Source: Leifsonia sp. EB41
Lineage (GTDB): Bacteria > Actinomycetota > Actinomycetes > Actinomycetales > Microbacteriaceae
Reading direction: 5' to 3'
Length of the DNA stretch: 64,000 bases
Assembly (NCBI RefSeq): GCF_041262565.1
Contig: NZ_JBGCCJ010000001.1
Location: 3,100,001 to 3,164,000, forward strand
This document shows positions 59,982 through 64,000 of the stretch, one piece after another; position 1 is the stretch's first letter, and every line of letters starts with the position of its first letter. The position numbers and the translations under genes were made by a program. Below the pieces are notes generated by a model, which searched no databases, was not told the DNA's origin, and was given only the letters and a program-made list of their open reading frames with translations.

Positions 59982-60029
59982 GCGGCGCAGCATGCTGAGC
60001 GGCGCAGCCGGCTGATCGGCGCAGCATAG
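59979..60029. repeat. three tandem 17-base repeats
   Basis: TGAGCGGCGCAGCATGC, TGAGCGGCGCAGCCGGC and TGATCGGCGCAGCATAG follow each other without a gap. The first includes the VOC stop codon. It looks like recent slippage. Confidence 0.8.
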
Positions 60030-60107
60030 GAACCCCTCAGAACCTCCATCGACCGGGCATAACGTCGCGAAAGGTCACAGGTAGGTAACGGCGGCAGGGT
60101 TGCTGCC

Positions 60108-61403
60108 ATGTCCCAGCCAACGCCACTCTCGCTCGACATCGTCGTGCCCGTGTACAACGAGCAGCCGACGCTCGACACGTCCCTCCGCCGGCTGCACGCC
60201 TACCTGACCGACACGGTGCAGGCGAGCTGGCGGATCACGATCGCCGACAACGCCAGCACCGACGCCACACCCGCCCTCGCGGACGCGCTCGCCGGGGAGC
60301 TGAGCGGGGTCGTCGCCGTGCACCTCCCGCTGAAAGGTCGCGGACGCGCCCTGAAAGCGGTGTGGGGCTCCTCGCCCGCCGAGGTCCTCGTCTACCTGGA
60401 CGAGGACCTCTCCACCGACCTCGCCGCCCTGCCGCCGCTGGTGGCGCCGCTGCTCTCCGGCCACTCCGACCTCGCGATCGGGACCCGGCTGGGCAGGAGC
60501 GCGCGCGTCACGCGGGGCGGCAGGCGCGAGTTCATCTCCCGCAGCTACAACCTGCTGCTGCGCCGCACGATGTCGGTCGGGTTCAGCGACGCGCAGTGCG
60601 GCTTCAAGGCCATCCGCCGGGATGTCGCCCAGCGTCTCCTCCCGCTCGTGGAGGACGACGGCTGGTTCTTCGACACCGAGCTGCTGATCCTCGCCGAGCG
60701 TGCAGGGCTGCGCATCCACGAGATCCCCGTCGACTGGGTGGACGACCCGCACAGCTCGGTGGACATCGTGCGCACTGCCCGCGAAGACCTCAAGGGGATG
60801 CTGCGCGTCGGCACGAACATCGCGCGCGGCCGCATCCCGATCGAGGCCGTCTACGCGGAGCTCGGGCGGCGGCCGTTCGCGCCGCCGACGCCGCCGAGCT
60901 TCTTCGGCCAGGTCGTGCGGTTCGCGATTGTCGGTGTGCTCTCGACCGCGGCGTACGCGCTGCTGTACCTGCTGCTGTCCGGTGTGCTCGGCGGTCAGGC
61001 GGCGAACTTCGCTGCCCTGCTGCTGACGGCGGTGGCCAACACCTGGGCCAACCGGCGCTTCACGTTCGGTGTGCGCGGACGGCCCGGGATGGTGCGGCAT
61101 CAGTTCCAGGGGCTGGTCGTGTTCGGGATCGCGTGGGCGCTGACCAGCGGGTCGCTCGCGGTGCTGCACGCCACGGCGCCCGGTGCGCCCGCCAGGGTCG
61201 AGCTGATCGTGCTCACGGCGGCGAACCTGTTCGCGACGCTCGTGCGGTTCGTGCTGCTGCGGCTGTGGGTGTTCCGGGCGGGGAGGCGGCGGGCGGTGGT
61301 CGAGGCCGATCCCGTCGGGCCATCCGATCCCGTCAGGCCATCCGATCCCGGGCCGCTTCCCGACACCGCCCTCATTCTCGTCCCGACCGAAACGGAGAAG
61401 TGA
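60108..61403 (+). CDS. GT2 glycosyltransferase fused to a GtrA domain
   Basis: This 431-residue protein has a cytoplasmic GT2 (DPM1-like) domain (SLDIVVPVYNEQPTLDTSLR, ADNASTDAT, VYLDEDLSTD with the metal-binding acids, CGFKAIRRD, VDWVDDPHSSV) and a C-terminal four-segment GtrA membrane domain (FFGQVVRFAIVGVLSTAAYA, ANTWANRRFTFGVRGR, NLFATLVRFVLLRLWVFR). Such fusions make and flip polyprenyl-phosphate sugars. The stop is 3 bases before the GT39 gene, which would use the product. Confidence 0.92.
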   Translation: MSQPTPLSLDIVVPVYNEQPTLDTSLRRLHAYLTDTVQASWRITIADNASTDATPALADALAGELSGVVAVHLPLKGRGRALKAVWGSSPAEVLVYLDEDLSTDLAALPPLVAPLLSGHSDLAIGTRLGRSARVTRGGRREFISRSYNLLLRRTMSVGFSDAQCGFKAIRRDVAQRLLPLVEDDGWFFDTELLILAERAGLRIHEIPVDWVDDPHSSVDIVRTAREDLKGMLRVGTNIARGRIPIEAVYAELGRRPFAPPTPPSFFGQVVRFAIVGVLSTAAYALLYLLLSGVLGGQAANFAALLLTAVANTWANRRFTFGVRGRPGMVRHQFQGLVVFGIAWALTSGSLAVLHATAPGAPARVELIVLTAANLFATLVRFVLLRLWVFRAGRRRAVVEADPVGPSDPVRPSDPGPLPDTALILVPTETEK

Positions 61404-61405
61404 TC

Positions 61406-63541
61406 ATGTCCGTCACGACAGCACCCAGCCCGAGCGCACCCAGCACGACCGTCCCCGCCTCCACCTCCGAGCCCCGTCGCTCCACCGCCTGGCTGCGCCG
61501 CCTCGTGCGCGGCAGGGAGGGCGCCGCCGCCTGGGAGCGCCCGGCGCTGCTCGGCCTGCTGGCCGTCACCGCGCTCCTCTACCTCTGGGACCTCGCCGCC
61601 AGCGGCTGGGCCAACTCCTTCTACTCAGCCGCCGTGCAGGCCGGGTCGGTGAACTGGGAGGCCTTCTTCTACGGGTCCAGCGACGCCGCGAACTCGATCA
61701 CGGTCGACAAGCCTCCCGCGAGCCTCTGGATCATGGCCCTCTCGGTGCGGATCTTCGGCCTCAGCTCGTGGAGCATCCTCGTGCCGGAGGCGCTGATGGG
61801 CGTCGCGACCGTGTGGCTCGTCTACCTGATCGTGCGCCGCAACTTCAGCGCGCGGACCGCGCTGCTCGCGGGCGGCGTGCTGGCGGTGACACCGGTGGCG
61901 GCGCTGATGTTCCGGTTCAACAACCCGGACGCGCTGCTCGTGCTGCTGCTGACACTGGCGACCTACCTGACCCTGCGCGGCATCGAGTCCGGGCGCATCC
62001 GTTGGGTGATCTGGGCGGGCGTCGCGGTCGGCTTCGGGTTCCTGACCAAGCAGCTCCAGGCGTTCCTCATTCTCCCGGTGCTCGCCGGGGTCTACCTGGC
62101 GGCGGCGCGGATCTCCTGGGCGAAGCGCTTCGGCCACCTGTTCGCGGCGCTCGGCGCGGTGGTCGTCGCCGCGGGCTGGTGGGTCGCGATCGTCCAGGTC
62201 GTCCCCGCCTCCTTGCGGCCGTACATCGGCGGTTCGCAGACCAACAGCTTCCTGGAGCTGACCTTCGGCTACAACGGGCTCGGCCGCCTCACCGGCAACG
62301 AGACCGGCAGCGTGACCGGCGGCCGGGGCGGCGCGACGGGAGGCGGGATGTGGGGAGCCACCGGCATCCTGCGCCTGTTCGAGAACGAGGTCGGCGGCCA
62401 GATCGCCTGGCTGCTCCCGGCGGCGCTCGTGCTGTTCGTCGTGGCGCTCCTGCTCGGCCGCCGGATGGCGCGCACCGACGCCCGCCGCGCGACCCTCCTG
62501 CTGTTCGGCGGCTGGCTGATCGTGACCGCGGTCGCGTTCTCGTTCATGGCCGGCATCTTCCACGCCTACTACACGGTCGCGCTGGCCCCGGCGCTCGCCG
62601 GCGTCGTCGCGATCGGCGCCTCGGCGGTCTGGGGTGCCCGCGACCGGCTGTGGGTGCGCATCCTCTCGGCCGTGACCATGCTCGGCACCGCGGTGTGGGC
62701 GTGGGTGCTGCTCGACCGCGCGACCTCCTGGCTCCCGTGGCTGAAGGTGGTCGTCCTCGCCGTCGCGCTCGCGGCGTCCGTGCTGCTGCTCCTTCCCCCG
62801 CGCAGCCGGGCGCTGTCAGGCGCGACCATCGCCGCGACGCTGGTGGCGGCGCTGCTCGCGCCCACCGCGTACACGCTGCAGACCGTGACCACGGGGCACA
62901 GCGGGTCGATCGTGACCGCGGGGCCGACCGTGGCGGGGGCGATGGGCGGGCCGGGCGGCGGGCGCGGATTCGGCGGGGCGCCCACCGGCGGCGGGGGCGC
63001 GCCGGGTGGCGGCTTCGGCGGACAGGGCGGGTTCCCCGGGACCGGTGGGACGAACGGCGGGACCGGCGGGACGGCAGGCGGGACCGGCGGGACGGCCGGC
63101 GGCACCGGCGGCACGACGGGCGCGCAGGGCGGCACGACGGGCGGCGCCACCGGGGCACCCGGCGCTGCGCGCGGCGGCGGAATGGGCGGCCTCCTCGGCT
63201 CCAGCACGGTCAGCTCCCAGCTCAGCGCCTTGCTGAAGGCGAACGCCTCCTCCTACACCTGGGTGGCGGCGGCGATCGGCTCCAACTCCGCGGCGGGCTA
63301 CCAGCTCGCGACCCAGGAGGCCGTGATGCCGATCGGCGGCTTCAACGGCTCCGACCCGTCACCCACGCTGGCGCAGTTCGAGCAGTACGTGAAGGAAGGA
63401 AAGGTCCACTACTTCATCGCCGGCGGGGTCGGCCAGGCCAACGGCGGGAGCAGCGCCTCCAGCGCCATCGCCTCCTGGGTCGAGAAGAACTACACCGCGA
63501 CGACAGTGGGAGGTGTCACCCTCTACGACCTGACGAAGTGA
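61406..63541 (+). CDS. GT39/ArnT-like membrane glycosyltransferase with Gly-rich domain
   Basis: This 711-residue transferase uses a polyprenyl-phosphate sugar as donor. It has ~12 membrane segments, DKPP (101-104) and FNNPDALL (171-178) of the family, and FFYGSSDAANSITVDKPPAS at the first catalytic loop. After the membrane part come ~100 residues dominated by Gly, Thr and Ala (about 510-605) with GGTGG-type repeats, then a folded C-terminal domain ending YTATTVGGVTLYDLTK. The ATG at 61406 has GGAG upstream. The linkage to the GT2-GtrA gene supports surface protein or glycopolymer glycosylation. Confidence 0.92.
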   Translation: MSVTTAPSPSAPSTTVPASTSEPRRSTAWLRRLVRGREGAAAWERPALLGLLAVTALLYLWDLAASGWANSFYSAAVQAGSVNWEAFFYGSSDAANSITVDKPPASLWIMALSVRIFGLSSWSILVPEALMGVATVWLVYLIVRRNFSARTALLAGGVLAVTPVAALMFRFNNPDALLVLLLTLATYLTLRGIESGRIRWVIWAGVAVGFGFLTKQLQAFLILPVLAGVYLAAARISWAKRFGHLFAALGAVVVAAGWWVAIVQVVPASLRPYIGGSQTNSFLELTFGYNGLGRLTGNETGSVTGGRGGATGGGMWGATGILRLFENEVGGQIAWLLPAALVLFVVALLLGRRMARTDARRATLLLFGGWLIVTAVAFSFMAGIFHAYYTVALAPALAGVVAIGASAVWGARDRLWVRILSAVTMLGTAVWAWVLLDRATSWLPWLKVVVLAVALAASVLLLLPPRSRALSGATIAATLVAALLAPTAYTLQTVTTGHSGSIVTAGPTVAGAMGGPGGGRGFGGAPTGGGGAPGGGFGGQGGFPGTGGTNGGTGGTAGGTGGTAGGTGGTTGAQGGTTGGATGAPGAARGGGMGGLLGSSTVSSQLSALLKANASSYTWVAAAIGSNSAAGYQLATQEAVMPIGGFNGSDPSPTLAQFEQYVKEGKVHYFIAGGVGQANGGSSASSAIASWVEKNYTATTVGGVTLYDLTK

Positions 63542-63547
63542 CGCCCT

Positions 63548-63604
63548 CGAAGGGCACGTAAACGCCCCTAAAACGCCGTTTTAGGGGCGTTTACGTGCCC
63601 CTCG
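63548..63604. repeat. 57-bp palindromic repeat, copy 3
   Basis: It is palindromic over its whole length with one mismatch near the left end (CGAAGGGC against GCCCCTCG). The core AACGCCCCTAAAA is shared with copy 2. It lies 6 bases after the GT39 stop. Confidence 0.88.
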
Positions 63605-63691
63605 GCGACGCGGTGAACGGTTGGCGGGCGATCATCGGCGATTGGCTGCGGATGAGCGGCGGATGTCGGTGGTCCACGCCAAGATGGTCCA

Positions 63692-64000
63692 GTGACCGAT
63701 AGCGCCCCCTCCGCCACGCGGGTGCCCACGGCGGAGCCCGTCGAGCACCGCGGGCACCTCGGCGTCGCCGGCGGCACGGCGCTCTACGTCGCGGCCGTCC
63801 TCGGAACGGGCATCCTCGTCCTGCCCGCGCTCGCCGCCGCCGCGGCCGGACCCGGCGCGATCCTCGCGGTCGCCGCCCTCGCGCTCATCTCGGTGCCACT
63901 GGCCGCGACGTTCGCCGCGCTGGCCCGCCGCCACCCCGACGCCGGCGGCGTCGCCACGTTCGCCCGCCGCGCCTTCGGCCCGACCTCCGCGCGGATCGTC
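63692..64000 (+). CDS. APC-superfamily amino acid permease, N-terminal part
   Basis: The GTG at 63692 has CAAGAT 6 bases upstream (leaderless). The visible 103 residues show HLGVAGGTALYVAAVLGTGI followed by LVLPALAAAAAGPGAILAVA, the first two membrane segments and the G-T-G-I-L motif of APC transporters, then RRHPDAGGVATFARRAFG typical of segment 3 entry. The frame is open to the end of the window. The substrate is unknown. Confidence 0.8.
   Translation, partial: MTDSAPSATRVPTAEPVEHRGHLGVAGGTALYVAAVLGTGILVLPALAAAAAGPGAILAVAALALISVPLAATFAALARRHPDAGGVATFARRAFGPTSARIV

Overview
This window is high-GC DNA with GTG starts, frequent 1-4 base start/stop overlaps and many apparently leaderless genes. 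The tRNA-Trp, secE, nusG, rplK, rplA block together with the PspC/LuxR signalling genes points to an actinobacterium. The family Microbacteriaceae, perhaps Leifsonia, is my inference from protein style and not something proved here.

Layout. 1-722: a RecQ-type helicase whose frame is broken by one base. 1118-10734: a compact exopolysaccharide or cell-wall glycopolymer locus (glycosyltransferase, polymerase, Wzz/BY-kinase, low-molecular-weight tyrosine phosphatase, LCP ligase, priming sugar transferase). Embedded in it are a PqqD-like protein, an HprK-like kinase and an NTP_transf_5 nucleotidyltransferase. 11194-15298: PspC-type membrane proteins and a divergent PspC-histidine kinase/LuxR regulator pair. 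15442-18141: tRNA-Trp, secE, nusG, rplK, rplA. 18222-21417: small housekeeping and unknown genes (GNAT, quinone reductase, DUF998, YqaJ nuclease). 21453-29964: a sugar-oxidation island with four Gfo/Idh/MocA oxidoreductases, ThuA, two TIM-barrel isomerases and a ROK regulator. 29993-36442: a pentapeptide protein, a MacB-like ABC exporter divergent from an OmpR-type two-component system, and a hydrolase. 36446-37596: L10 leader with attenuator, rplJ, rplL. 37836-42017: a 45-residue ORF among hairpins, a methyltransferase, an amino acid permease, and MarR with an MFS exporter. 42258-46833: a five-gene sugar ABC import operon ending in its LacI regulator. 47068-48955: an ABC exporter gene broken by one extra G. 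49033-55332: mntH with a DtxR-type box, mntR, cystathionine beta-synthase, cystathionine gamma-synthase, GNAT, carboxylate-amine ligase. 55407-59981: small proteins, DUF1254, aldo/keto reductase, thioredoxin, VOC protein. 60108-63541: a GT2-GtrA and GT39 pair for polyprenyl-phosphate-sugar glycosylation. From 63692: an amino acid permease running off the end.

The genes read mostly as ordinary chromosome with locally regulated modules. Regulators sit beside or inside the units they probably control, and matching palindromes are visible (LacI sites at 46933, MarR site at 40205, MntR-type box at 49033, direct repeats at 33039 before the two-component system). Three features stand out. First, the PqqD/HprK-like/nucleotidyltransferase trio sits inside the polysaccharide locus with no recognisable precursor peptide. 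Second, two families of near-perfect palindromes recur just after stop codons: three copies of 57 bp and two copies of 50 bp. Third, a TANNNT-like box lies 6-7 bases before the start codon of about a dozen genes, which implies leaderless transcripts.
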